Source: Aurantimicrobium minutum | GTDB taxonomy: Bacteria > Actinomycetota > Actinomycetes > Actinomycetales > Microbacteriaceae | Length of the DNA stretch: 64,000 bases | Reading direction: 5' to 3' | Assembly (NCBI RefSeq): GCF_029894165.1 | Contig: NZ_JARXXU010000001.1 | Span: 1,488,001-1,552,000, forward strand | Shown: positions 37,088 to 45,180 of the stretch, in pieces | Position numbering within the stretch: the stretch's first letter is position 1 | How the letters are laid out: each line of letters begins with the position of its first letter | Translations under genes and position numbers: made by a program | The notes under the pieces: generated by a model | What the model was told of the DNA's origin: nothing | What the model saw: the letters and a program-made list of their open reading frames with translations, nothing else | The model's database searches: none

Positions 37088-39310
37088 CTATCGTGCGAAC
37101 CTGCGAAGACGCAGTGAATTGAGCACGACGAACAAACTCGAGAAGGCCATGGCGGCACCGGCGATCATGGGATTAAGAAATCCCAGCGCAGCTAAGGGGA
37201 TAGCGGCCACGTTGTAGGCGAAAGCCCAGAACAAATTCCCTCGAATAATGCCTAGTGTCCGGCGCGCCAGACGGAGCGAATCCACTGCGGCACTGAGAGT
37301 GCCCCGCACCAGCGTGATGTCACTAGCCGCAATCGCCACATCCGTGCCGGTTCCCATTGCAATACCCAGATCAGCCTGAGCTAAGGCTGCAGCATCGTTG
37401 ACGCCATCGCCCACCATGGCCACACGGTGACCTTGGGACTGGAGCTCCATAATCCGTGCAATCTTGTGTTCTGGACTGGCCCCTGCAATGACCTGCGTAA
37501 TACCAACCTGCGCAGCAATCGACTGTGCGGCGTCCTCATGATCTCCCGTCAGGAGAAACACATCTAGTCCCAGGGCGCGGAGTTCGGCGATGGCGAGCGC
37601 CGAGTCTGGCTTGATGGTGTCGGAAACTTCGACAACCATGCGGACATGATCATCCCACCCTGCCAATACTGCAGTTGCACCGTGTGACCGGGCAGTCTGC
37701 ACTGCGGCGTGCATTTCCACACCGAGAGAAAGTTTCTGGCTCTGCATCCACGCCTCGGTCCCCACGACAACATCGTGACCTGAGACAGTGCCTCGAACCC
37801 CCTGACCAGCGGTAGAGCGGAAATGCTCAACCTCGAGCAGGATGTCTTGATCTGCCTCTCTCACAATGGCTTTCGCAATGGGGTGTTCAGAACGTGCCTC
37901 CACGGCTGCAACGAGCGCACGAGCTGTCAATCCCTCTGTCCCCGGAGCCAGCGTTACCTCCGTCACACTCATGACCCCGGTCGTCACCGTGCCCGTTTTG
38001 TCCACCACGATGGTGTCGATGTGCGAGGAGCTTTCGATGGCGTCTGGTCCTGAAATGATGATCCCCAACTGCGCAGCGCGACCTGTACCCACCAACAGGG
38101 CAACAGGTGTGGCCAGACCGAGTGCACACGGACAGGCAATGACGAGAACGGCGATGGCGGCTGTGGCACCGGCAGCAGCTCCCCCACCCAGCAGTATCCA
38201 AGACACAAGTGTGACCAGCGCAATGCCCATCACGATGGGAACAAATACAGCAGAAATACGGTCTGCGAGCTTTTGCACGGCGGCTTTATGGAGCTGTGCG
38301 TCCTCCACAAGTGCAGCTAACTGTGCTATCCGAGTGTTACGGCCGACCTCGGTGGCTCGGATAGTGAGCTGCCCATCCAACACGATGGTTGATCCTGTGA
38401 CACGAGATTCAGCTGCCACGTCAACCGGCAGTGATTCACCTGTCAGGGCACTTTCATCAACCGCTGCTTCACCGTCGACAACAACTCCGTCCGTCGGGAT
38501 GATTTCTCCCGGGCGAACAATGAACACATCGCCGACTGCCAGGGACTGAGCTGGAATGAGCTCCTCAACCCCGGAAATAATGACGCGAGCCTCGGTGGCC
38601 TTCAGCTCTCCCAGTGCACGAAGGGCTGCCCCGGCACTGCGCTGGGAACGCTCTTCGAGATATCGGCCTAACAACAGAAAAGTGGTGACACCTGCAGCAG
38701 CTTCGAGATAAATGTTGTGGGTGGGGTCTGCTTGCCACGCGAACAGCTCCATGTCATGGCTCATCCCCACCATGCCTGCTTCACCAAAGAAAAGGGCATA
38801 AAGCGACCAGCTATACGCGGCGAAGGTTCCCATGGTGATGAGGGTGTCCATGGTGAGGGTGCCATGGCGAAGATTGATAAATGTCGCCCGGTGGAAGGGG
38901 TAGCCACACCAGAACACGACGGGCGTAGCCAGCAACAGAGAGATCCACTGCCAATAATCAAACTGCCACGCGGGAACCATAGCGAGAACAATGACGGGAA
39001 CGCTCAGCACGATTGAAATAATCAAACGCTCGAGCAGACTTACTTTTCCCGCGCCAGCGTGCTCATGTTCCGAAGCACTGTGTGCGCTCGTGGGCAAAAT
39101 GGCCGAGTAACCCAGCTTCGTCACTTGCGCAACCAGAGCTGTTTCGGGCGTATTTGATGGAAATTCGACCTTGGCGCTCTGTGTCGCCAGGTTCACAGAA
39201 GCGTGAACACCCGGGAGTTCATTGAGGCTTTTTTCAACTCGAGCCACACAGCTCGAACATGTCATTCCCTCAATACCGAGAACTATCGTCGAGGTGGTCT
39301 GATCTGCCAT
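37088..39310 (-). CDS. copA: CopA-type Cu(I)-exporting P1B ATPase
   Basis: 740 residues. One N-terminal metal-binding domain with GMTCSSC (Cys 18 and 21), eight membrane helices with the CPC motif in VIACPCALGLA (near 388), phosphorylation site DKTGT (near 433), SEHPIAKAI and GDGVNDAAALAQADLG. CPC plus a single HMA is the Cu+ class. It exports copper from the cytosol. ATG at 39310 with GAGGA upstream is chosen over a longer frame to 39373 that would run into a terminator hairpin. Confidence 0.92.
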   Translation of the reverse strand: MADQTTSTIVLGIEGMTCSSCVARVEKSLNELPGVHASVNLATQSAKVEFPSNTPETALVAQVTKLGYSAILPTSAHSASEHEHAGAGKVSLLERLIISIVLSVPVIVLAMVPAWQFDYWQWISLLLATPVVFWCGYPFHRATFINLRHGTLTMDTLITMGTFAAYSWSLYALFFGEAGMVGMSHDMELFAWQADPTHNIYLEAAAGVTTFLLLGRYLEERSQRSAGAALRALGELKATEARVIISGVEELIPAQSLAVGDVFIVRPGEIIPTDGVVVDGEAAVDESALTGESLPVDVAAESRVTGSTIVLDGQLTIRATEVGRNTRIAQLAALVEDAQLHKAAVQKLADRISAVFVPIVMGIALVTLVSWILLGGGAAAGATAAIAVLVIACPCALGLATPVALLVGTGRAAQLGIIISGPDAIESSSHIDTIVVDKTGTVTTGVMSVTEVTLAPGTEGLTARALVAAVEARSEHPIAKAIVREADQDILLEVEHFRSTAGQGVRGTVSGHDVVVGTEAWMQSQKLSLGVEMHAAVQTARSHGATAVLAGWDDHVRMVVEVSDTIKPDSALAIAELRALGLDVFLLTGDHEDAAQSIAAQVGITQVIAGASPEHKIARIMELQSQGHRVAMVGDGVNDAAALAQADLGIAMGTGTDVAIAASDITLVRGTLSAAVDSLRLARRTLGIIRGNLFWAFAYNVAAIPLAALGFLNPMIAGAAMAFSSLFVVLNSLRLRRFAR

Positions 39311-39375
39311 GGCATCCTCATTCCTGTGCTCGATATAACGCTCGTCAGCCCCAGAATATTCCTTTCCGCGCACAA

Positions 39376-39403
39376 AAATGCCGCCCGGTGTGGGGCGGCA
39401 TTT
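39376..39403 (-). terminator. Rho-independent terminator after the Gly/His/acid-rich gene
   Basis: Arms AAATGCCGCCC and GGGCGGCATTT (11 bp, 6 nt loop); on the minus strand the stem is followed by TTTTTG. It separates the anchored-protein gene from copA. Confidence 0.8.
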
Positions 39404-39414
39404 CTGCGGGGGCT

Positions 39415-39927
39415 TTAGTTCGTTGTGGACGGGGTTGGTGCTGTGGTGTTGTACCCCTCAGGAATGATGTCCTCACCGTTCTCATCGTGTTCGTGAGGAA
39501 CGTTACCGGGCATGGAGCCATCAGCTTCCAGGCCGCCCTTCATCGGACCACCTGGCTTGTGTTCACCCTTGGGGCCGTGCTGACCACCTTCGCGTGGACC
39601 GTCATCGTCCATGTCGCCCATGTGTGCTTGGGGGCCTGCCTGACCAACCTGTCCGACCTGACCCATGGGTGGAGGGCCGGAATGGGCTACGGCGTTCGCG
39701 GTTGCAACACCGGCGCCAAAAATACCGGCGAGCAATGCCACACCGGCGGCGGAGATGCCAATGATGGCTCCAGTGCCGAGGCTGCGCTTGCGAGCGGAAG
39801 CAATCGGGGTTACAGCTGCGTCGGCTTCAGTTGCGGCAGCTTCTGTCTCCGGAGTTGGGGTGTACTCAGCAGGAGCCTGAGTTGCCTCTGCGTTGTCGAG
39901 GTTCTCGGTGTTGTCGTCTTTAGGCAT
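39415..39927 (-). CDS. Single-pass membrane protein with Gly/His/Asp-rich exterior
   Basis: 170 residues. The acidic N-terminal arm is about 50 residues, then a basic RKR and one helix (IIGISAAGVALLAGIFGAGV), then an exterior segment rich in Gly, Pro, Met, His and Asp: GPPPMGQVGQVGQAG, HMGDMDDDGP and PHEHDENGED. Met/His/Asp content and the neighbouring copA suggest copper or other metal binding, but this is inference; no family is recognised. The start is the ATG at 39927, placed 7 bases after AGGAGG. Confidence 0.7.
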   Translation of the reverse strand: MPKDDNTENLDNAEATQAPAEYTPTPETEAAATEADAAVTPIASARKRSLGTGAIIGISAAGVALLAGIFGAGVATANAVAHSGPPPMGQVGQVGQAGPQAHMGDMDDDGPREGGQHGPKGEHKPGGPMKGGLEADGSMPGNVPHEHDENGEDIIPEGYNTTAPTPSTTN

Positions 39928-40036
39928 CTGCATGCCTCCTAACTTTCGTCGATTCTGTGGTGAGGTTGGGATCCTCCGACCGTCTGGCCGATAACTCCAC
40001 AATGCAGAGGGTTCCTATGAGGACCCTATGAACGAC

Positions 40037-41545
40037 TTAAGAAAGAGCAGAGAGTTTTGCGTGGATTTTTCGTTCAAGAAAACGTTGTTCAGCAGTGGCC
40101 ACAATCTTGTTAGCCATGCCGTTGAAGATAATTCCATGGGCCGGCAGGATCGACAGCCAATACAAGCGCCCACCCAAACCTCGAGGGAAGAAAATTGCGC
40201 GCTGAGTGTAGTGAGAAGTTCCGTCCGGGAGAGCAGTTGCCGTGAGCTCCAGCCAGGCAAGCCCCGGAACTTTCATCTCTGCACGCAACCTCAAGAAGCT
40301 TCCGTGATCGATGCGTTCGACCCGCCACCAGTCCACGGCCTCCCCCACACGCAAATGAACGGGATTGATCCGGCCTCGGCGAAGCCCCACCCCTCCGACT
40401 AGCTTGTCGGCGAATCCTCGAGCAGCCCAGGCAATGGGGAGGGAATACCAGCCGTTTTCTCCACCGATTCCTTCAATCAAGGCCCATAAATCTTCAACGG
40501 GTGCGTCACAGTCCCGCTGTTTGAGGTCGATATAGACCCGGTGCCCAGCCCACTCAGGGTCGCTCGGCAGAGGGTCGCTGGGAGCACCCTCCACGCTCGC
40601 GTTTTGCCAACTGGTTTCAATATCTCCCTCTTTCATCTTGCCCAGGGCAAGATGCACAGACCGGCGATAGGTCAACAAGCCCTCTGCGGGCGGGGGGATA
40701 AGGGAATCCACATCATGTTCGTTCATGATGCAGTCGTGTTGCAACGACGCAATGATGGGCACCGCAAGTGTCCGCGGGATGGGGGTGACCAGGTTCACCC
40801 ACTGACTGGCCAGATAGGGAGTCAGCACGGGAAGTTTGAGAATAGCCCGTTCTTTCATGCCGGCCTCGACCGCGTAGCCATTCATCATTTCCGAATACTT
40901 CAGAACTTCAGGCCCGCCAATATCGATGGTGCGATTGACAGTGGGCGGCAGATCTGCCGCTTTAATGAGGTAATACATCACGTCGCGCACGGCAATGGGT
41001 TGAATCAGATTGCCCACCCACTTAGGGGCCGTCATGACCGGGAGAACATCGGTGAGGTGACGAATCATTTCAAAACTTGTTGAACCTGAACCAATGATCA
41101 CCCCAGCTTGTAACGCCGCGGTGGGAACCCCCGAGTCCAAAAGAATCTGTCCCACCTCAGCACGTGAGCGCAGATGTTTGGAAAGTTCACCCTGTGATGG
41201 GTGAAGACCACCGAGATAGACAATGCGAGAAACACCTGCTGCTTTCGCCGACTCCGCCACGTGATGTGCACCCTGGAGTTCTTTACTTTCAAAGTCACCC
41301 TTTTGCCCCATGGCATGCACGAGGTAGTAGAGCACGTCGATTTTGTGGCAGGCACGTTCCACGGCCGCAGCATCGAGTAGGTCGCCCTCGTGAATTTCAA
41401 CCTGTGCTCGCCAGGGGACATCTTTGAGCTTTTCTGCATTGCGCACGAGGACGCGGACGGTAAATCCAGCCTCGAGAAGACGAGGCACAAGACGTCCACC
41501 GATATAGCCCGTAGCTCCGGTGACAAGTGCTCGTTTTAGCGCCAT
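40037..41545 (-). CDS. NAD(P)-binding SDR with C-terminal DUF2867
   Basis: 502 residues. N-terminal Rossmann domain with GATGYIGGRLVPRLL (near 9) and YYLVHAMGQKG, of the atypical NDUFA9-like SDR type; the last 170 residues form a DUF2867 START-like domain (from RVYIDLKQRDCDAP). Function unknown; likely a quinone or isoprenoid-related reductase. ATG at 41545, 6 nt after TAGAGT, so a leaderless mRNA is likely. Confidence 0.82.
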   Translation of the reverse strand: MALKRALVTGATGYIGGRLVPRLLEAGFTVRVLVRNAEKLKDVPWRAQVEIHEGDLLDAAAVERACHKIDVLYYLVHAMGQKGDFESKELQGAHHVAESAKAAGVSRIVYLGGLHPSQGELSKHLRSRAEVGQILLDSGVPTAALQAGVIIGSGSTSFEMIRHLTDVLPVMTAPKWVGNLIQPIAVRDVMYYLIKAADLPPTVNRTIDIGGPEVLKYSEMMNGYAVEAGMKERAILKLPVLTPYLASQWVNLVTPIPRTLAVPIIASLQHDCIMNEHDVDSLIPPPAEGLLTYRRSVHLALGKMKEGDIETSWQNASVEGAPSDPLPSDPEWAGHRVYIDLKQRDCDAPVEDLWALIEGIGGENGWYSLPIAWAARGFADKLVGGVGLRRGRINPVHLRVGEAVDWWRVERIDHGSFLRLRAEMKVPGLAWLELTATALPDGTSHYTQRAIFFPRGLGGRLYWLSILPAHGIIFNGMANKIVATAEQRFLERKIHAKLSALS

Positions 41546-41551
41546 TCTCAG

Positions 41552-41557
41552 ACTCTA
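41552..41557 (-). promoter_or_regulatory. Candidate -10 box of a leaderless transcript (SDR gene)
   Basis: TAGAGT on the minus strand ends 6 nt before the ATG at 41545. Confidence 0.5.
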
Positions 41558-41594
41558 CGCCCTGCGCTTGATACCTTCTATGCAGGGAGGAAAA

Positions 41595-42581
41595 ATGCCT
41601 GCGAAAAATCGCATCTGGCTCGTCGGCACCTTTGCTGTGCTCATCCTCTTGGTTATCCTCGCCATTGGCTCCGCGGTCAATGCTGTGAAGTCGATGCAAA
41701 CCGTGACGGCCGTGGAATCTCTCGAGAAAGCCCTCCGTGGCACGGAAGCTCCGATAGATATTGCCGTTCCCACAGAAACAGCGTCCGCGGCGCCCTCTAC
41801 TGTGCCTGCAGACACAACATCTCACTCGGTGAGTGCGTTCTATGCTCTGCTGTCTGAGCTGCCCACGGATGATGCCCTTACGTCACATCCTGGCTATAAC
41901 CGGGATTATTTCAACGCGTGGATTGATGCAGACAGCGATGGGTGCAACACCCGTGCCGAGGTACTCATGATGGAGTCGAATGTCGCGGTGAGTACTCGGG
42001 GAACCTGCACCGTGACCACCGGGTCCTGGTACTCGGCGTATGACGGCTCGAGTACGACGGAGGCAAGTGGCCTAGATATTGACCACTTTGTCCCCCTCAA
42101 TGAGGCGTGGGTTTCCGGAGCTGACACCTGGGACGCCGCCACCCGAGTGCAGTTCGGCAACGACCTCGGTTATGACTATTCCCTCCTTGCGGTGAGTGCG
42201 TCATCGAACCGGTCGAAAAGCGATCAAGATCCGGCAGAGTGGATGCCCGCACAACGGGATTATTACTGCGACTATGTCGCCACGTGGATCTCTGTGAAAT
42301 GGCGTTGGGGTCTCAGCGTGGATTCTCTGGAACGGCTTGCGTTGAACTCCGTGTTGGAACAATGTTCTGGCTTCGCGATTGACCTGCCAGAAAAAGCGAA
42401 TGTGGTCACCGGCGCCCCCTCAGCCGAGGAACCAGTTCCCCCCTCCGACGGGGTTCTCGATCCGAATTACGGAACATGCTCTATCGCCCAAGCCAATGGT
42501 GCCGGTCCCTACCGTCAGGGGGTTGACCCTGAATATGACTGGTATCGCGACCGCGACAAAGACGGGGTTGTCTGCGAGTAG
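41595..42581 (+). CDS. Membrane-anchored HNH nuclease (DUF1524) with Excalibur domain
   Basis: 328 residues. One N-terminal helix (WLVGTFAVLILLVILAIGSA) anchors the protein, then a linker, then a DUF1524-type HNH endonuclease domain with DHFVPLNEAW (near 162), FGNDLGYDYSLLAVSA and NRSKSDQDPAEW; the C-terminal 40 residues form an Excalibur calcium-binding domain (YRDRDKDGVVCE). It is expected to act outside the cell, possibly to degrade DNA for nutrients. ATG at 41595 follows GGGAGGAAAA; a GTG/ATG further upstream is rejected. Confidence 0.85.
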   Translation: MPAKNRIWLVGTFAVLILLVILAIGSAVNAVKSMQTVTAVESLEKALRGTEAPIDIAVPTETASAAPSTVPADTTSHSVSAFYALLSELPTDDALTSHPGYNRDYFNAWIDADSDGCNTRAEVLMMESNVAVSTRGTCTVTTGSWYSAYDGSSTTEASGLDIDHFVPLNEAWVSGADTWDAATRVQFGNDLGYDYSLLAVSASSNRSKSDQDPAEWMPAQRDYYCDYVATWISVKWRWGLSVDSLERLALNSVLEQCSGFAIDLPEKANVVTGAPSAEEPVPPSDGVLDPNYGTCSIAQANGAGPYRQGVDPEYDWYRDRDKDGVVCE

Positions 42582-42582
42582 A

Positions 42583-42634
42583 CACACAGCAAGGGCTCGA
42601 CTTCTCACGAAGTCGAGCCCTTGTGCGCTGTGTG
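42583..42634. terminator. Strong bidirectional hairpin between the nuclease and Cys-rich peptide genes
   Basis: Inner arms CAAGGGCTCGACTTC and GAAGTCGAGCCCTTG are a perfect 15 bp stem with loop TCAC; outer arms CACACAGC and GCTGTGTG extend it after a small bulge. It lies between converging stop codons at 42581 and 42640. Confidence 0.75.
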
Positions 42635-42639
42635 GATGC

Positions 42640-42738
42640 TTACTTGCCGCCGCAGCACGCGCCGCCGCAGCAGCCGCCCTCTTCGCCGCCACCAACGGTT
42701 GCGGAAGGGGTCTCAAGCTTGATGTTCGCGGTTGCCAT
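42640..42738 (-). CDS. 32-residue Cys/Gly-rich peptide
   Basis: ATG at 42738 to TAA at 42642-42640 on the minus strand. Strong AAAGGAG six bases upstream, so it is likely translated. The N-terminal half begins MATANIKLETPS (leader-like or structured) and passes through Gly/Glu into GGCCGGACCGGK, with four Cys as two CC pairs. The pattern would suit metal binding, or a peptide that is modified. No maturation enzyme lies next to it. The frame is shorter than gene-callers usually report. It ends at a strong terminator hairpin and lies 122 bp downstream of the SMR gene. Confidence 0.75.
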   Translation of the reverse strand: MATANIKLETPSATVGGGEEGGCCGGACCGGK

Positions 42739-42860
42739 GTGTTCTCCTTTGATTAAGGGTGATTGTCACAGCGAGGCCGGGCAATCGAGGTCTGTAATAA
42801 GTGTGCGCTTGTTTGCTCTTCCCGTCAACGCAGCAGAGGGGCATGTCGCCCACAGCGTAA

Positions 42861-43193
42861 CTAGTTGTGCGAGCTGCCCATCTCCAACATCACGACACCG
42901 ATAATGATGAGAGCGATACCCACAAAGCCCCACACGTTGAGGGTTTCTTTGAACAGGAAGATACCTAAGATAGCCACCAGCGCCGTGCCGGCGCCTGCCC
43001 AAATACCGTAGGCGACACCCATGCTGAGACCTTTGGACAGGCCCAACCCCAAGGAGGCAAACGCTGTGAGGTAGCCGACAAACACAAAGATCGTGGGGAC
43101 CACTTTGGTAAAGCCCTCACTCATTTTGAGCGCCAGGGTTCCCACCACTTCAGCAATGATGGCAAGGGCGAGAAGTAAATATGCAACAACCAT
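42861..43193 (-). CDS. SMR-family small multidrug efflux protein
   Basis: 110 residues, four membrane helices. Glu in LALAIIAEVVGTLALK (residue 14-like, helix 1) is the proton/drug site, and VAYGIWAGAGTALVAILG is the SMR signature. Exports cationic drugs or guanidinium-like ions by proton antiport. ATG at 43193 follows TAAAGT by 6 nt, a leaderless arrangement. Confidence 0.88.
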   Translation of the reverse strand: MVVAYLLLALAIIAEVVGTLALKMSEGFTKVVPTIFVFVGYLTAFASLGLGLSKGLSMGVAYGIWAGAGTALVAILGIFLFKETLNVWGFVGIALIIIGVVMLEMGSSHN

Positions 43194-43199
43194 GGCTCT

Positions 43200-43205
43200 A
43201 CTTTA
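43200..43205 (-). promoter_or_regulatory. Candidate -10 box of a leaderless transcript (SMR gene)
   Basis: TAAAGT on the minus strand ends 6 nt before the ATG at 43193. Confidence 0.5.
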
Positions 43206-43215
43206 ACTTTCGAGA

Positions 43216-43578
43216 CTATTTCGACGAGGCAGAATCGGCGGCCTTGGCCGCTTTCTGCCCCTGAACACCGGCGAAGAGAACACCCACCACCAGAACGCCA
43301 AGTGCCAAAGAAATCAGCGGTACTCGGAGCTGGAGCGGAACGAACAACGCCACAATCATGAGTACCCCGTTGGCTATTGCAGTGTCACGCATGATCGGAT
43401 ACGCCACAACGTGGGCGGCGAGCCATGTTTTGTCATTCTTGCGAGTGGTTCTCGTGCGAATTCCTGCCCACGCGTTTGGGCCAACTTTGCCGGTTGCCGC
43501 TCGGGCCACAACCCCATAGAGCACAATGTCCGCCACGATCGACAGCGAAACGATGAGGTAGAGGGCGCCGGAATCCAT
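43216..43578 (-). CDS. SdpI-family membrane protein
   Basis: 120 residues, three helices. VGPNAWAGIRTRTTRKNDKTW is the SdpI-family loop (GPNxxAGIRTxxTxxxxxxW) followed by AAHVVAYP. SdpI in Bacillus gives immunity to the toxin SdpC; members elsewhere are mostly of unknown role. ATG at 43578 is 6 nt after TAGCCT. Confidence 0.8.
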   Translation of the reverse strand: MDSGALYLIVSLSIVADIVLYGVVARAATGKVGPNAWAGIRTRTTRKNDKTWLAAHVVAYPIMRDTAIANGVLMIVALFVPLQLRVPLISLALGVLVVGVLFAGVQGQKAAKAADSASSK

Positions 43579-43584
43579 AGTCTT

Positions 43585-43590
43585 AGGCTA
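43585..43590 (-). promoter_or_regulatory. Candidate -10 box of a leaderless transcript (SdpI gene)
   Basis: TAGCCT on the minus strand ends 6 nt before the ATG at 43578. Confidence 0.5.
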
Positions 43591-43595
43591 CTTCC

Positions 43596-44978
43596 CTAGC
43601 GAGGATGAGTGAGGTCAATCTCTTCACCATGATGAGGGGCCCGGACATTCCATTTCAACTCGGTCGCCACTCTCCATCGCATCCGATCTGACGCATCCAT
43701 TTCCCCGTGCGTGATGTAGGTCATGGTGGGAGCCTGCGGTGCTGCTTTCATCCAGGCCACCATTTCATCTGCATCGGCATGACCAGACATGCTTTGGAGC
43801 TGAATAACCTCTGCACGAATGGGGACATCTCGGCCAAAGATCCGAAGTGTCCGATCCCCTGCGGCAAGGTAAGCGCCTCGCGTCCCCCCTGCTTGGTAAC
43901 CAGATAACACAATGGCGTTATTGGGATCTTCCCCGAAAGCTACTAAATGGTGCAGCACGCGACCGCCCGTCATCATGCCGGAGGCGGCAATGATAATCAT
44001 GGGCCCATGCCTCTCATTGAGGGCCTTGGATTCCTCGACGGTACCCACCATGTGCGCAACGTCATAGACGGCTTCAAACTCCTCAACGGGAATCGTGTGC
44101 TCCTCCTGATGCTTGTGATACATCCGCGTTGCACTAGCTGCCATCGGCGAGTTCACATAGATCGGAACACGAGGAATAAGGCCCTGGTCCATCAACCGCC
44201 AGATGTGCAACATCAACCCTTGCGTACGGCCCACGGCAAAGGCGGGAATGACCACCACGCCACCACGCTCCAACACAGGCTTGAGCGCAGGGCCAAGTTC
44301 TTTCTCGGGATCGATGTTGGGATGTGACCTATTTCCATAGGTTGATTCAGCTATCAGAATCTTCGAGCCTTCAAAAGGTCGAGGTGGTTTCATCAAAGGA
44401 TCATGCTGTCGACCCATGTCCCCCGTGAAATGCAGACTCGTTCCTGCCACCTCAAGATGCAGTTGTGACGCACCCAAGATGTGACCTGCAGGTAAGAAGG
44501 TTGCGGTGACACCGGGTGCGATGTCGAGTACTTCATCAAAGCGTGCGGTGCGGAACTGACTAAGTGCCTGTTCCACATCTTGGATTGTGTAGAGAGGTGT
44601 CGGTGGGGTGTGTTTCGAATATCCCTTCCGTGCTGCGTGGTGCGCTTCCTCTTCCAATAAGTGGGCAGAATCGGGCAGCAGGATGGAACATAACTCTGCG
44701 GTCCCCGTGGTGGAAATAATCTGTCCACGGAAACCGTCACGCACGAGGGCAGGGATATACCCCGAGTGGTCAAGGTGTGCATGCGTGAGCAACACGACGT
44801 CAATAGTGTCAGGCGGGACAGGGAACGGCTCACGGTTGCGTTCCCGCAAAGACTTGTATCCCTGAAACAAACCACAGTCAACAAGAATGCGTGTTCCTGC
44901 ACTCTCGATGAGGTATTTACTTCCCGTGACAGTTTCGGTTCCGCCTAGGAATTTCAGTGTGTGCTCTATCTTCCCCAT
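43596..44978 (-). CDS. Beta-CASP metallo-beta-lactamase-fold RNA hydrolase
   Basis: 460 residues. Zinc-binding LTHAHLDHSGY (HxHxDH, near 62), then the beta-CASP domain (IYVNSPMAASATRMY, MIIIAASGMMTGGR) and a C-terminal SGHADADEM plus THGE motif. Such KH-less proteins (YsgA-like/CPSF73-like) are probably RNA-processing or decay nucleases. The ATG at 44978 is preferred over a longer frame starting at 45077, because that frame runs through the tRNA gene; a TAGGCT box lies 7 nt upstream. Confidence 0.87.
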   Translation of the reverse strand: MGKIEHTLKFLGGTETVTGSKYLIESAGTRILVDCGLFQGYKSLRERNREPFPVPPDTIDVVLLTHAHLDHSGYIPALVRDGFRGQIISTTGTAELCSILLPDSAHLLEEEAHHAARKGYSKHTPPTPLYTIQDVEQALSQFRTARFDEVLDIAPGVTATFLPAGHILGASQLHLEVAGTSLHFTGDMGRQHDPLMKPPRPFEGSKILIAESTYGNRSHPNIDPEKELGPALKPVLERGGVVVIPAFAVGRTQGLMLHIWRLMDQGLIPRVPIYVNSPMAASATRMYHKHQEEHTIPVEEFEAVYDVAHMVGTVEESKALNERHGPMIIIAASGMMTGGRVLHHLVAFGEDPNNAIVLSGYQAGGTRGAYLAAGDRTLRIFGRDVPIRAEVIQLQSMSGHADADEMVAWMKAAPQAPTMTYITHGEMDASDRMRWRVATELKWNVRAPHHGEEIDLTHPR

Positions 44979-44985
44979 ACGTCGA

Positions 44986-44991
44986 AGCCTA
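44986..44991 (-). promoter_or_regulatory. Candidate -10 box of a leaderless transcript (beta-CASP gene)
   Basis: TAGGCT on the minus strand ends 7 nt before the ATG at 44978. Confidence 0.4.
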
Positions 44992-45040
44992 CGCCTGTGG
45001 TCAGAGCAACACACCAGCCGTGGTAAAGTTGAACTACCGA

Positions 45041-45114
45041 CGCGGGGTGGAGCAGCTCGGTAGCTCGCTGGGCTCATAACCCAGAGGTCGCAGGTTCAAA
45101 TCCTGTCCCCGCAA
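45041..45114 (+). tRNA. Initiator tRNA-fMet (CAT)
   Basis: 74 nt that folds with all arms: acceptor CGCGGGG/CCCCGCA, anticodon stem CTGGG/CCCAG around CTCATAA, T arm GCAGG-TTCAAAT-CCTGT. C1 faces A72 as a mismatch and the anticodon stem has three G:C pairs, the marks of initiator tRNA. The CCA is not encoded. TAAAGT at 45024-45029 may be its -10 box. Confidence 0.95.
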
Positions 45115-45121
45115 CACAGAT

Positions 45122-45154
45122 CACAAGCCCTTCCTGATTCAGGAGGGGCTTGTG
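45122..45154 (+). terminator. Terminator after initiator tRNA
   Basis: Arms CACAAGCCCTTCCTGA and TCAGGAGGGGCTTGTG pair with one mismatch around a 2 nt loop, followed by TGTTT. Confidence 0.75.
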
Positions 45155-45168
45155 TGTTTCTAGCCGGG

Positions 45169-45174
45169 TATCGT
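45169..45174 (+). promoter_or_regulatory. Candidate -10 box of leaderless hisN transcript
   Basis: TATCGT ends 6 nt before the GTG at 45181, which supports that GTG over the in-frame ATG at 45202. Confidence 0.45.
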
Positions 45175-45180
45175 TGAGCT

